A DNA stretch of 64,000 bases from Vicia villosa. Its lineage: Eukaryota; Streptophyta; Magnoliopsida; Fabales; Fabaceae. The notes below the pieces were generated by a model that had not been told where the DNA came from, did not search any database, and saw only the letters and a list, made by a program, of their open reading frames with translations. This document shows positions 1 through 11,734 of this stretch, in pieces. The position numbers were made by a program, and so were the translations under genes. Numbering within the stretch: position 1 is the stretch's first letter; every line of letters starts with the position of its first letter. The stretch is taken from the NCBI RefSeq assembly GCF_029867415.1, contig NW_026705774.1:327801-391800 (forward strand). The letters run 5' to 3'.

Positions 1-374
1 TTTATTATGTAATTGGTTTAACAAATCCTTTTTAGGTATGAGATACCTAATCCATTGTAATGTTTTGTTTAAAAGTTTGTAATTTATTACTAACCTATGA
101 CTTCCTCTTTCTAATTCAGAAGCATTAATAACATAAAAAGCTGAGCAACTCCAAGGAGACTTACTAGGCCTAATCAAGCCTTTCTCCAAGGATTCTTTTA
201 TTTCTTTTTTACAGTAATCTAAATGTTGTTTTTTCATTTGTATTGGCCTGACTTTAGTAGGGATATTTACTTCCTTAAAGTCAGGTTCATATGGCAAAAA
301 GATAGTGTGCACTTTTCTTTTCCAAAAAGCATTTGGTTGTTCTGAACAAAGTTCCTTTATAAATTTATTATGTG
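1..374 (-). pseudogene. Caulimovirid-like reverse transcriptase fragment (copy 1, partial)
   Basis: Minus-strand sequence matching, at roughly 98% by eye, the start of the better preserved reverse-transcriptase region at 59863-60229. In both copies the frame encodes an entry segment ending in a KSPWSCSAFYV-like motif, typical of pararetroviral and Ty3-type RT. The rest of the RT lies left of the window. The fragment is interrupted at 374 by a Helitron and resumes at 2815. It is an old endogenous copy with no intact frame. Assignment to Caulimoviridae rests on the RT and RNase H motifs of copy 2 and the absence of an integrase. Confidence 0.65.
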
Positions 375-386
375 CTAGATTGTGAC

Positions 387-401
387 CCGCGCGTTGCGCG
401 G
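387..401 (-). other. Helitron 3' terminal hairpin
   Basis: A perfect 6-bp GC stem with a 3-nt loop, a strong GC spike in AT-rich DNA, placed just inside the CTAG terminus. This is the position of the subterminal hairpin thought to end Helitron rolling-circle transposition. Confidence 0.8.
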
Positions 402-670
402 TTATTAATCATAAAATGTTTTTTATTTGAAACTTAAGCTTTTGTGAAATTAAAATTAAAGATTTTAATTCTTTAAAAATTTAATGTATTATTATTCAAA
501 TAAAATATAAATTAATAATTTTATTTATTTTAGACAGTGTTAATTATAGAAATTTTTTCTTAAAATATGAAGAGAAAAATTAAATGATAAATTTTTTTGC
601 TAAATCAAGAGATAATCATGATTTTTCTTGCAATTATAATAACTTGTTGACCGAAGAAAAAAAGACATTT

Positions 671-1165
671 TAAGTAGAGAAAAATATTTTCCAATTTACT
701 TCCTTCAATTTTTATGCGATTTCTTTGCCTGTGACACTCTTAATTCGAGTTGTTACACCGGTATTTCATTTTAGATTGTTGTTCTTGTTACAACAATTAT
801 CTTCATTTCATTTTAAAAATCTACAAAACACATGAATCTTTAACAAAAATTTAAAGTTGTACGTGAACGTTAACATAGGATTGAATTAGCAAAGTATAAA
901 CAATAGATCAACCCTAAAGAGAGAGAGAAATATTTACCAATTTACTCTCTTTAATGTATATGACATTTATTTTGTATGATACTCTTGATTTTAGTTGTTT
1001 AAACTCATATTTCATTGCCAATTGTTCTTGTCATAACAACTATCTTCGTTTCATTTTACAAATCTGCAAAACATACGAATCTTAAACAAAAATTTAAAAT
1101 TGTATGTGTACATCCACATCAGATTGAAATAGCAAATTATAAAAAAAAATAGATCAATCCTATAA
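671..1165. repeat. Imperfect tandem duplication, ~245 bp unit, inside the Helitron
   Basis: Two diverged copies sit side by side. The CCAATTTACT block at ~691 recurs at ~937, and the AACAAAAATTTAAA block at ~842 recurs at ~1084. No coding content is seen. Confidence 0.7.
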
Positions 1166-1959
1166 ATTGAAATTAAAATTAAGATCATAGAAAATAGAAA
1201 GAAACAATATGAAATCAAATAAAAATAATAATATAAACAACTCTCATAATTTCTTAAATAATGAAGATACATTTTATTTGATGGAGAGACTTGTGTTTTT
1301 TGTGACAACAGTGAAGATGGTTTTTTTTCTTCATGTCCTTGATGGAGAGACTTGTTGCAGTTTACTATGAATTTCTTTTTTTTTTTTAAATTGAGAACAA
1401 TATTATGATTTAACTGAGCTATATAAATAGAGATAAATAAAAGTTATTGTGATTTAGTAACCGAAAACTAATAACTAATTATTACGTATAAAACTTAATA
1501 ACGTTTTTATTGAATGCGTTATTTATTTTGTAACATAGAAATTTTGACATTAAAAGAAAAGTGATTTGATTGAATACTATTAATTATTGATAATTGATTT
1601 TAATTGATTGTTATACAACAACTGACTTTAAAATTTTGAGAGGTTATCAAATTTAATGATTTTCAATAAATTTGCTGTTTGGCATCCCTATGTTATATCT
1701 TGCATCGATTTTTTTTTTTATTTCAACGGTTCTGTATAATTTAAATCCTAATATTATCATTTTTTTTATTTTTCATAGTGTTGGCTCAATATTATATTAT
1801 TATTATTATTTATTTTCATTATGATTATTATAATTAATTTTTTTAAAAACAATTATTATTTTGAGATTTTTAATAGTTGTAATTGAATATTATATAATAA
1901 TAATTATTATTATTCATAACAGTGGTAGTTGGATATTATCTTATTATTAATATTATTAT

Positions 1960-1960
<1 letters not shown>

Positions 1961-2046
<86 letters not shown>
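1961..2046. repeat. (TAA)n microsatellite
   Basis: About 28 uninterrupted trinucleotide units inside the Helitron. A second run of the complementary repeat lies at ~2138-2181, and shorter ones near 2380-2620. ORFs here are low-complexity artefacts. Confidence 0.95.
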
Positions 2047-2139
2047 TATCATTATTATTATTATATTTTATTATTATAACTGAATACTATAATATTATAT
2101 ATTATTTATATTATTATTAATTGTGGTGAATGAATATTA

Positions 2140-2181
<42 letters not shown>

Positions 2182-2772
2182 GAATTTATTATATTTTAAA
2201 AAAATTATAGCCGTGACTCAATATAATATTATTGTTTTTGTTTTTATAGTTATTATGATTATAATTATTATGATTAATTATTTTCCATAATAGTTTTTAT
2301 TTATATATTTTTTAATAGTGGTAATTAAATATTATATTATTATTATTTATAATAGTTGTAGATGGATATTATATGATTATTATTATTATTTATTATTTAT
2401 TATTATTAGCTAAATATTATATTATTATTATATATTATTTATATTATTTTATTATTATTTATATATTATCAAATTTAATCGAATTTTCAATAGTTTTGTT
2501 GTTTGGTATCCCCATGTTATACATTGCATCAAATTATTATATATTATTTATATTATTATTATTATTATTATTAATGCTAGTTGTTTATTATTATTATTAT
2601 TATTATTATTATTTATTTTTAATGTAGAGATAAATTAGTGGTTAGAACAATGGTTTTAATAATATTATTAAAAAAAAATGGGATATAAAAATTGAAAATT
2701 TTAAAATCATGCCACATAGGTTAGAATTGTGTTCAAAGTTGCTAAAACCATGCCACATAAGCATTAGGGTTT

Positions 2773-2797
2773 CAAGGTTGCCATCATGACAACCTTG
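2773..2797. repeat. Short inverted repeat near the Helitron 5' end
   Basis: CAAGGTTG (2773-2780) and CAACCTTG (2790-2797) form an 8-bp stem with a 9-nt loop, about 17 bp inside the Helitron 5' terminus. Function unknown. Confidence 0.6.
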
Positions 2798-2814
2798 CAT
2801 TTAGATTAAGTAGA

Positions 2815-3300
2815 TATCTTTAAATTTTTTCTTGAATACTTAGGGATTGAAGTTGATCTTCTATCTTTTTATAGTGTATTTCTTTATTAATAAAATTAAT
2901 ATGTTTTCTTTTATTGTTAATTTGATTAATAAATGATATAGCTATATTGTTAACGGTGAAATGGTAGAGTAAAGCTAGGAAAATGATGGACTCATGAATA
3001 TTTCTTACTAAAAGAAGAGGGGTTCAATAACAAATTTGATATTTGTAGATTTTAGCACTAGATGATTTATATGAAACTTGTAATTTATTACCATTGGCTC
3101 CTCGTAAGGATTCTTTAGTTTTTTCATAATATTGGGTTGGAATTAACCCTTCTTGGATGTAGTTTAAATCTGCTCTAGAATCTATCAATACAATTAATTC
3201 ATAAGTTTTATCTTTAACAATGAGATTTATTTTACTATACCATTTGTGTGATATTAATTTTTCTATTGTGTTAATATAGTCTTCTTCGTTACTCAAAATA
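2815..3300 (-). pseudogene. Caulimovirid-like aspartic protease region (copy 1)
   Basis: The minus-strand frame 3024-3296 encodes a retropepsin-like segment with LIDSRADLNYI. The expected catalytic Asp-Ser/Thr-Gly triad reads D-S-R, so the glycine is lost. It lies between the RT fragment and the coiled-coil/zinc-knuckle region, the order expected for a caulimovirid polyprotein. Stops break it on both sides. Compared with copy 2 (60231-60760) it retains four bases lost there (near 3208) and lacks a 12-base segment present there (near 60400). Not functional as it stands. Confidence 0.6.
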
Positions 3301-3332
3301 ATAGCTTCTTCATTATTTCTAGTTGAGCTAGA

Positions 3333-4070
3333 TTAGGCTAATAAATTTTGATTAAGTTGATTTTGAATAATCATGTTTCCTTGTAACTCTAAAAGTTTAA
3401 TTTCTATCTCATCATCCTGGATTGTTAGAGTTCTAATTTCATTTTTTAAATTACTAATTTCTTTTAGTAAATCTTTAATAGAAACAGTCTTTTCAACTGG
3501 TTTCTTAAATAGATCCATAACATTTTTAAATTTTACTTTCTGAATATTCTTTTTAGAAATATCATTCTCGTCTATAATATTTTTAACGTGTCTGATGAAA
3601 GCATTCTTGCTTTCTGAGTCTTCCATTTTGTCTAATATTCCTATTAAGGTATTAGCTTGATTATTTGTTAAAACATTAATTCTTTTGTTACAATTATCAC
3701 AATTGCAGAAATCTAGACCTAAACATTCATCAAAATTTGAATCTAAATTTTCTGAACTATTAATTTGATGTATTTCGTCGTAAGATGATTCTTCAGAGGA
3801 TAAAGATCTCTCTTCCTATGAGTTTAATAAGATATTACTTAAAGTAGTTATTAAACTTTCTTTTAATTCTTCGGAAACGTCTAAGTTACTTAGTTGATTA
3901 ATTTTTTCTTGAACTTTGTATTTATTAGCATAATGACCAAAACGACCACACTTATAACATTTAACATCTTTGTCTTTAGGTTTAGGTTTATTATTGCGTT
4001 TTTGTAAGATTTTTTACCATGATTTTTTTTGTAAGGTTTTTTTATAGAATTTTGAATTGTCTTTATAAGA
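3333..4070 (-). pseudogene. Caulimovirid-like coat-protein C-terminal region with degenerate zinc knuckle (copy 1)
   Basis: Frame 3333-3626 encodes a 97-codon, lysine-rich, coiled-coil-prone segment beginning MEDSESKNAFIRH. Farther upstream on the minus strand (about 3900-3965) is a zinc-knuckle sequence, CYKCGRFGHYANKY. The fourth zinc ligand is tyrosine, not cysteine. Acidic and lysine-rich stretches flank it, as in caulimovirid coat proteins. Several stops and frame changes separate the parts. The same segments recur at 62644-63340. Confidence 0.55.
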
Positions 4071-4115
4071 TTGCTTCTTACGATAATGAAAGTTTTTTCT
4101 TCCTTTACTAACAGC

Positions 4116-4740
4116 TTTTTTACTCTTAGGGTTCGGTTCGGTCCGGTTCAGGCTCAAACTATTGAGTCAAGCCAACCCACATGTGAGAAGTGCACTCCCA
4201 ACTTCCGACCGTTTTGTCATTCGGTTTTTCCGATTCGGTTTATTTCAGTTCGGTTAACAAACTCGGTTTTTTCTGTTAGCATTTTATTGGCCCATAACAA
4301 ATTTTAAGCCCAATTTTTAAATCAGTTGATCTCTTTTTTACAATTTAAGTTAGTCATATTAGTTATTGGGCCAATTTAAAATTGTGGCCCAACTTAAATC
4401 ATTAATTTTTCATTTTCAAATTTAAATTTGTAATTGAATTACTTTCATATTATTTAATATATTTTCATTAAAAACAAAATTATATTAAATATTGATTAAA
4501 TCTAAATTTTTCTTAAAATTATTTAAAATAAAACATTAAAATAACATAGTTAATAAAACATAGCATTTACTATTTAGTGATTCTCAAATTCAACTCTATA
4601 ATATTATACATTCAAATTTGAGAGCATTCATATGGTGAGAATAATCTTGTTATGTCCAATGTTTGTGATTTCATTCTTCCTCCAATTTGGTTTATATAAA
4701 ACCTTTTTAAAAATTAAAAGAAAGTGATAATAGTACAATA
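4116..4740. repeat. Non-coding flank shared with the right-hand copy
   Basis: Near-identical to 63375-63990. It begins with a run of GGTTCGGT-like motifs and continues as AT-rich DNA; similarity ends at about 4740. The duplicated unit therefore extends well beyond the viral-like part. No gene seen. Confidence 0.8.
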
Positions 4741-4952
4741 ACTACCATTCAACTAATAAATCAATAACCACAATTAATAAATATTAACGATAATCACAAT
4801 TTTAATGCTATTTAAGGTTAATTAGAATTTTAAATTAAAACTCATAAATTCAATATATTAAAACCATGATTAATTTCTTATATCATTATTTGATTTTACT
4901 CTCTAACATTAAAATTCTTAAATTCAAAATTAATCATCCATTCTTATCAAAA

Positions 4953-4992
4953 CTAGTAAGAAATTCGTGATGTCGCACGGGTACTGTCTTGG
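4953..4992 (-). mobile_element. Probable second Helitron 3' terminus
   Basis: Read on the minus strand: a CGTG...CACG hairpin (about 4966-4980), nine bases, then CTAG followed by a T. This matches the Helitron 3' end pattern. The 5' end was not located, so the extent to the right is unknown. 4993-5815 is AT-rich with no recognisable gene. Confidence 0.5.
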
Positions 4993-5816
4993 TTCACATT
5001 ACATGTCTATAAGATAATTATTTATAAAGTATAAATTTCATTTTTCAATTGATTGATATTCAGCAAAAAAAATAGAGAGGAACATTAAAATGAACAGTCT
5101 ACAGTTGGTATCTCATAGATACGTCCACATCTATCCATAAATCCATATGGGTTAACAAACTCTAGTTGAACACAAATGAGTTAATTCTAAAAATTTTCAA
5201 TCTTAAAATGTATGACAACCCCCGTGTGTCAATTTATAGAAATATATGTAATTTATTCTCATTTATACAAATAATTGAATTTATTACTTTCATAAAATTA
5301 TTTGTTTATTCCCTTTATAAAAACAATTGTAACTTATTCAGTATATAAAATTTCCAATATCAACAAATTCTTATCTTTTATCATTAATTTTTGTGATTAC
5401 CATTTATCATTAAATTTTCATGACTATCATTTAACATTTTTTTTATCATGATTACAATTATGAAGTTAATTTGAAAAGATTTTGATAAGTTTTAGTTATT
5501 TCATAAGTTTAAAAAAAGATTACAAAATCTCAATTGATTTTGTTTTGTTTTATCAACCTTTGTATAAAAATCTAAATAATCTCAAAATAAATTTTATCCC
5601 AGATAAGGATCTAAATAATTGCAAAATAATTTTTATTCTTATTTTTTTAATGATAAATTAAATATTTAACCTTGAAATCAAAAAAGTTATAACTTGTAGT
5701 AAGAAGAGTAATAATAGTTTTTTCAGATACTTTAGTTCTTAGGTTTAATATTCCTTAGAAATACATGATTTTTATTAATATTTCATAAAAATACATGATT
5801 TTAATAAAAAAAATTA

Positions 5817-6530
5817 GTAACAAAGGATACCAGTAGTAGTGAGGGGACGATTATAGATATCTCTGATCATCATCTGACTCGTTATAAGGTAAGGAGTGTG
5901 ATTGTAGCATCTCAAAAGGACTATTATGTTAGCCTTGGGTGTAGGGATGACAACGGGTCGGGTCGGGTGCGGGTTTCGCACTACCCAAACCCACACCCGA
6001 AATCGACACCCGAACCCAAACCCAAATGCTGTTCGGGTGGCAAAATAACACCCACGCCCACACCGTTGGGTTCGGGTTTTTTCACCTAAACCCGAACCCG
6101 CAGCAAAATAAATAAAATACATTTTTTTCTACAATTTTCCTACAACTTTCCACAATATATATATATAAGCGGGTGTGATTTCGGGTTTCGGATGCGGGTT
6201 TTACACTACCCAAACCCGCACCCGAAATATCGGGTGGCACCCGAACCCAAACCCAGTGAACTCAGGTTTTCACCCGTTGACTCGGGTTCGGGTGCGGGTG
6301 GGCCTGACGGGTTTGAGTCTGCTTGCCATCCCTACTTGGGTGTTATGCTTTGAATGTGGCTGAAGGGTTGCAAAATACATTAACAAGAACCTTTAGGGAT
6401 GCGTTCGAAGGCTGGTGGAGTCAATGATGGTTGAAGAATCATACTTATGGGCTTGTTAGATTACCTAGGCAGAAAAAGGTAATTGGAAATAAGTGGATGC
6501 AAAGATTTAAGGGTGTCTTAAACTTGATCA
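5817..6530 (+). pseudogene. Ty1/copia polyprotein remnant (start of RT region), split by a hAT element
   Basis: Joining across the hAT element, the plus-strand frame reads YALNVAEGLQ, then HTYGLVRLP and KKVIGNKWMQRFK. This corresponds to the segment leading into copia RT, whose usual form contains TWELV..P.GKKVVGCKW. At least one in-frame stop interrupts it and the catalytic RT part is deleted. A copia-type polypurine tract and LTR follow at 6611, so this is an internally deleted element. Family assignment rests on these few motifs. Confidence 0.55.
5942..6334. mobile_element. hAT-type MITE, 393 bp, with 8-bp TSD
   Basis: Terminal inverted repeats TAGGGATGACAAC... and ...TTGCCATCCCTA are flanked by a perfect 8-bp duplication, CTTGGGTG, at 5934-5941 and 6335-6342. 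The interior is rich in GGGTTCGGGT/ACCCGAACCC motifs in both orientations and has no transposase. 8-bp TSDs and these termini fit the hAT superfamily. ORFs on both strands here are products of the simple GC-rich repeats. Confidence 0.85.
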
Positions 6531-6610
6531 AGGTTATTGATTAGAGTTTCAATAAGGTAGAGAACAACAAAGTTGTTAATGATTAAATTGACATCAACAC
6601 AGTTTCAAGT

Positions 6611-7630
6611 TAAGGTGGAGATTACTGAAGTATGCCTTAAAACCTTTTTTGATGAAGATAAAGAAAACATATTTGGAGAATGCATAAACTAGAAAATCAA
6701 AAATTCTAGAAAGTAGAAAAATCAAAAATTGGGAAATTCGGGTCAGGATGTACAGGAGCCGCAATTGCGGCGGCTGATGGAGCTCCGACGAGCTCTGACT
6801 ATTGGATCGCGTACGACGATAACCTTAAAATTGGGAAAGGTGGCATTTGCAGGCGGCAGATCGTACCGTGAGGCGGCGACCCCGAATCCCCGAGCAGGCG
6901 GCAGAGCCGTGGCTGCTGGAGTGCAGACGACGAACGACAACAGGATTCAGGCGGGGCGGTGGCGACAGCGGAGCCATAATGGTCGGCGGCACTAGTGGTT
7001 TCGTACGATTGGGTCGCAGTCAATCTGATTTCAAGATTTTCGAAAATTAAACATTTTCTCGATTTGCGCGTTTTGGACTTTTTCAGTTCGTTCCATGTAT
7101 CCATTAGCTAATGGATTGTGTTTTCTGCTTTGTTTGATGGGTTTTAGCTATTATAAATAGGATTCTCTTATATTATTTCAATGTGACAATTTTAGAGCTT
7201 TAGAATAAAAGGGAGAAATAAGAGTTTAGAGAAGCCTTTGTAATTATCTAGAAGGATCACACAATACTTCTTGATACATTTGGTTTGAGTAATTCATGTA
7301 TTGAGAGTTCGAGAGGTTATGAAACACTTGAAAAGAAAATAAGGGTTTTTTCTTAAGAACTCTGAAGGATAAAGTTATTTTCTTGTAACTCATTTATGAT
7401 CTTTTGTAACAATTTTTAGAGTATAGTGAATTAGAGAGTTGCCCCCTCCCAATGCATAGACCTTTTTATCGAACATGATAACCAAACCTTTCTCCTTTTT
7501 CTCGCCTTATTCTGTTATATTTTTTACTTATTGATTATTATTGTTAAAGATCATCTATCTCAGTTGTTACTATTTTTGGCCTCACATATTAATATCTTAT
7601 TTTAATTGAAGCTTGTCATTTTTACAACAG
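6611..7630 (+). mobile_element. Copia-type polypurine tract and 3' LTR (right end approximate)
   Basis: AAGGTGGAGATTA at 6612-6624 is a typical copia polypurine tract, followed by a TG start at about 6626. A plant TATA box (TATAAATAGG) lies near 7154, followed by a transcribed-leader-like stretch. A GC-rich island (6735-7020) lies in the presumed U3; ORFs there are dense on both strands but unrecognisable. The right boundary could not be fixed because no second LTR is present. Confidence 0.5.
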
Positions 7631-10600
7631 TGTCAAACAACCAAACTTGTTATCTATTGTACAATAAGTGAATGTAACTTTCTTAATGTAATAAAAAGTA
7701 GTAGTACTTTTTAAATTTTAGTATTGAAAACTTTTCCTTAAAAAAAAAGTTGTCAGAAAATAAAATATATAAACTGAAAGATATTTTTTAATGATAAAAA
7801 AACATTCAATAGAGTAAAATAAGTTGAGATTTCATTACATTGAAATTAGTTGAGATAGTCATGTAATACTTACATTTTATGGGTACATGTATGTCATGTA
7901 ATACTTTATTGCAAGTTAGTTAGTATATGCATTTATTAATGCACTATGGTAATTGCATGATGGTGGTTTACTAGTAGATCACGAGTCTTTAGGATGTTGG
8001 AAGCTTAGCCTATAAATATGAAACTGCAACATTGAAAAAAGTTGAGATTTTTATGGTATAAATTTTAGCCTATTAATTGTTGTTAAATTATTTTCATATA
8101 CAAGTTCCTGAATTTTATTTTCTTTTATATATAATAAGTTGCTTCAGTACTTATTGAGAATATCTCAATCCACTCTATAATATTCTTAGGCACTTAACGA
8201 AATTTTATTTTTGCCTCTGACTTTCGTAGATGCACCTTTTTTTTATTTAATATTGATTTGTTCCGTAGGTGCATCTACGAAACCGTTAAATAAAAATTGC
8301 GTAGATGCATCTCGGAACAAATCAAAGTTAAATTTAAAAAAATTGTTTCTAGAGATACACCTCCAAAAGCAGAGGTATTTTTAGAAACGCACATGGTGCG
8401 TGAGAAACCCCACGGACAAGACCGACCCAAACAATTTGGAGACCCTGTTTAAATCTTTAAAAAGACCAAAAAATACAAAAATTTAAAAAAATATTATTTT
8501 AATTGTGGGTAACGTTAAATACTTATTTTTTAATAAATATTTTAATTGAAATTTAACATGTATAAGTATTAGTTTTGATATTTTTTTCTTATAGAATTTC
8601 TCTATTACTAAACTTTTATCACTTATCAATCTTAAAATGTGTCAATTCACTGATGAATAAATAATGATATTTTAAATTTTAAATTTTAAATTTTAAAAAT
8701 GATTTTAATGAGACTCTAAAAAATTTAAAGACATTATGTTCAAGATCTTATTGAACTTATACATACAGAATTTAAAACCCACTCCTACAAATATATATTT
8801 TTAATAATATATTAGTATTTTTTATAGAAAATATTTATAGATTTTATTAAGAGTTAAAATAATAATAATTCGAAGAAAAGTTAAGTGAGTGAAAATGTTA
8901 TAAAACTTTACAAATAATAAGTTAGACAAGATTAACTTAAGTTATTAAAAAATTGTTTATACATAATAATTTAATTCATTAAATTATTATCAATTTAATG
9001 ATAATGATTTAATTAAAAATAATAAATACTTTTCTAACTTTTAAACATGTTATTACAGATTGAATTCAATCATGCATTTTTAGAAATAAAATTTATATTT
9101 ATATTTTAAAAAATGATAAATTAGTTAATTTTATGATTAATTTTAAATATTTAATTATAATTCAAAAATTATTATCTACCATTTTTAAAAAATGATTAGA
9201 TAAAATAACAGATCTTTTTATGTCAAAGATGTAGAATAGATAAAAAAATTCATGTTATATAGAACACTGTTTTTATTACATAGCATAAAAATCAACTATG
9301 TAAAATAAAACTAAAAGATACTTAAAACCTACTTTTAGAAAGCTTTCACTATATAGCTAAAATCTAAACGGCTTATGTTATTTTGTGTTGTGTCACTGTT
9401 TGCACATGCACAAGGCCTGACCTGCCTATGGAATGACAGAATCTCTATTGGAATATGTGTCCTCAAATGATCCAAAAACTAGGAAGAAGTAAGATCATGA
9501 AGATCTTTCATTTTCTTTTAGAAGGAAAGACAATCGAGCAGTAACCACTTTTATCCCAACTGGATTGATTATATGGTGCACCCTTTATCTATGATTTTTG
9601 AAGTTTGATAGTGTGAACAAATATATGTATAAATGTTAAAGTTTGATATTGTAAACAAGTATATTTATAATTATAGTGTATAATGATAATTAATGAGTAT
9701 GACACTACTCCGTTAAAATTTAATAAACTATGTAAATATGCTCATGCAAATTAAACATTAAGATTAAAAAATCAAACCTATAACCTAATATTCAATAACA
9801 ATCTTCAAAATAAAAAAATTATATTTTTCTCTTATTTTTAATCAATTTTCGATTTTTTATTTAGACGTTTTTTAAAAAATATTAATTTTTCATTTTTCCA
9901 CCTTTTATTAAAAACATGGTAAAATAATTATAAAAATAAAAAAAATAAAAAAATTTTGTTTAGTTTTTAAAGTTGCACTGTTAAGATAGAATTTATTTTT
10001 GGAAAAAAAATCAATACAATTGATTTGAATATATTAAGAATTAAAATCAAAATTAATTTAATTTTAATTTTTTATTATGTTAATCAATACAGTTAATTTA
10101 GTCCTTGATTGAGGATTGGGAAGAGGTGTGGGCATTTGTATGCTACCAAACCCTAAACTTTCCACCATAAAAATCAAGATACAAATAAAATTCAATCAAT
10201 CAACAATGAAATTTGACACTGTCATTACTTTACATTTTCAATATCAAAACTTTTGACACTATAAATCAAAATCCATTTAGAGAAACATTAGTGTATTTTT
10301 TGAAATCCATGGGAAGTTGTATTGTGACACTTTGAACAACAACTTGCGTTCGACAAATTTGTGCGACAGACCCGTTCCAAGCTATCAGAAACACAGAGGT
10401 CTATCTTTGCCTTTGCTTCTTTGCCTTTGCTTCTTGGCAAATCTCTCTAAGCAGAGAACACAAAGGTCTAGGTTAGATGCATACCAATTACGTGAATCAT
10501 TTCTCACCCTCAATCCATGGCCAATATCATTACAATCTTATAATCAATTAAACTCGGTTAAATCTTATAATTAATTGGAGAAAGACTGACAAAGGTAAAA

Positions 10601-11170
10601 TAAAAATAATAGAGGATGAAATAATTATGCTCTAAAACCACTCATTGGGTACTGTGTGTTAATCCTCCCCATGTCATGTTTCTATGATGTTGGATAAAAA
10701 TAAAGTATTTAGACGAAAAGACAGTGATATACTTGAAATTTCAATATAAAGTTAGCAAAAAGGCTTCAAATTCATAAATCGCACATCCTTAATCATTTGT
10801 AAACCCAGCTGCAGAAATAAAACTATTTCAAGATATAAAATACTTGGCATATTTGTAAACTCAAATACAGAAATAAAATTCCAGGTCGCTTACAAACCGT
10901 ACAAACAGTCTAGAGATACAAATCATTAATTGAATTCTGAGATTTAAACATGATGATTTTCACATCATGCTTAGGTTATGTAGATAGATTATTGAAAAAT
11001 TAAGAAATCAAGTAACAAAAATTGCAAATGTACCTATGAAATTCATTAAAAAAAGACCTTTCATATTTTGTGTCAGATATTACTCTCTAGAAGAAACCGC
11101 AAATTGAATTGAAGTAAACCAAATAGAGAACAGATAACACAGAGAATAAAATTGCTAGACATAAGAGGAA
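7631..11170. other. AT-rich intergenic DNA, no recognised gene
   Basis: Read on both strands: no recognisable coding domain and only short ORFs. The one clear structure is the inverted repeat at 8255-8323, listed separately. Confidence 0.6.
8255..8323. repeat. Inverted repeat, ~24-bp arms
   Basis: Arms 8255-8279 and 8300-8323 are complementary with about two mismatches or gaps around GTAGATGCATCT. A third related piece lies at 8223-8236. It could be a small foldback element; no TSD was recognised. Confidence 0.55.
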
Positions 11171-11177
11171 AATTAGG

Positions 11178-11330
11178 GGTTGACATCGAGTTCATCTGCG
11201 TCCAGTTCACCAACCTCCAATACTCCGCCCTTAACCACCTGCAAAAACAAACCCAAACTAAACCCTAAACCCCTTTAACTAATCCAAAATCTATTGACTA
11301 ATCAAATTAATTAAAAATTAACCAATGAGA
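11178..11330 (-). other. Possible terminal exon and intron of an unknown small gene
   Basis: A minus-strand intron-like interval (GTTAATTT ... TTTTTGCAG, about 11239-11329) precedes a 21-codon open frame ending in a stop (VVKGGVLEVGELDADELDV..., 11178-11238). The frame stays open upstream for over 40 codons but has no ATG. It resembles no family I can name and may be chance. It could also belong to the 3' region of the adjacent copia element. Confidence 0.2.
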
Positions 11331-11734
11331 AGAGGAACTGAGAAACCCATGAAGGATTGAACAGAGCGTTTGCGAGAATTAGACTCTGTTTCGTTTGCTT
11401 TTGTTTTTGTTCGGTTTTAATGAGAGGGTAAGATGCATTTAATCGGTTTTGGGAAAAAGCAAAGAGTATGGTTTAGTGAATTTGAGAAGTAAAGAGATTT
11501 TTGAGAAAGATGAAGAAGAGGGAAAGAATGTTCTGTTTCAGATCTAGGGCGATGGACCAAAAATAAGGCGTGGTGGTGGAACAAAAACAAAAGAATTGAA
11601 ATGGTTTTGGATAAATCTGTTGAATTTTTGTTCCAAATGTAATTGTGAAAATATTTTAAAAAATAGAGAATTGTAACATGTACCTTATTTGATGAAATCT
11701 AGTTTTGATCACATATCATGAGATTGGTAATTTT

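Larger units (their letters stand above)
375..2814 (-). mobile_element. Non-autonomous Helitron, 2440 bp
   Basis: Boundaries come from comparison with the uninterrupted copy at 60221-60240, which reads straight through an A|T dinucleotide (60230|60231). On the minus strand the insert starts TCTACTTAATC at 2814 and ends CTAG at 378-375. A GC-rich hairpin (stem CCGCGC/GCGCGG, 387-401) lies about 8 nt before CTAG. TC start, 3' hairpin and CTRR end without target-site duplication are Helitron hallmarks. The flanking base expected to be A is G at 374. No Rep/helicase ORF is present; the interior is AT-rich with a tandem duplication and TAA/TTA microsatellites, so it must have been mobilised in trans. 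Confidence 0.85.

Noticed and set aside
2373..2627. 84-codon ORF inside the Helitron
   Set aside because: Tyr/Ile/Leu low-complexity from TTA repeats; no domain.
5814..6363. Three ORFs across the hAT element
   Set aside because: Arg/Pro/Gly repeats from GGGTTCGGGT motifs; present on both strands.
6729..7104. Four overlapping ORFs in the GC-rich island
   Set aside because: GC-rich DNA lacks stop codons in all frames; none resembles a known protein.
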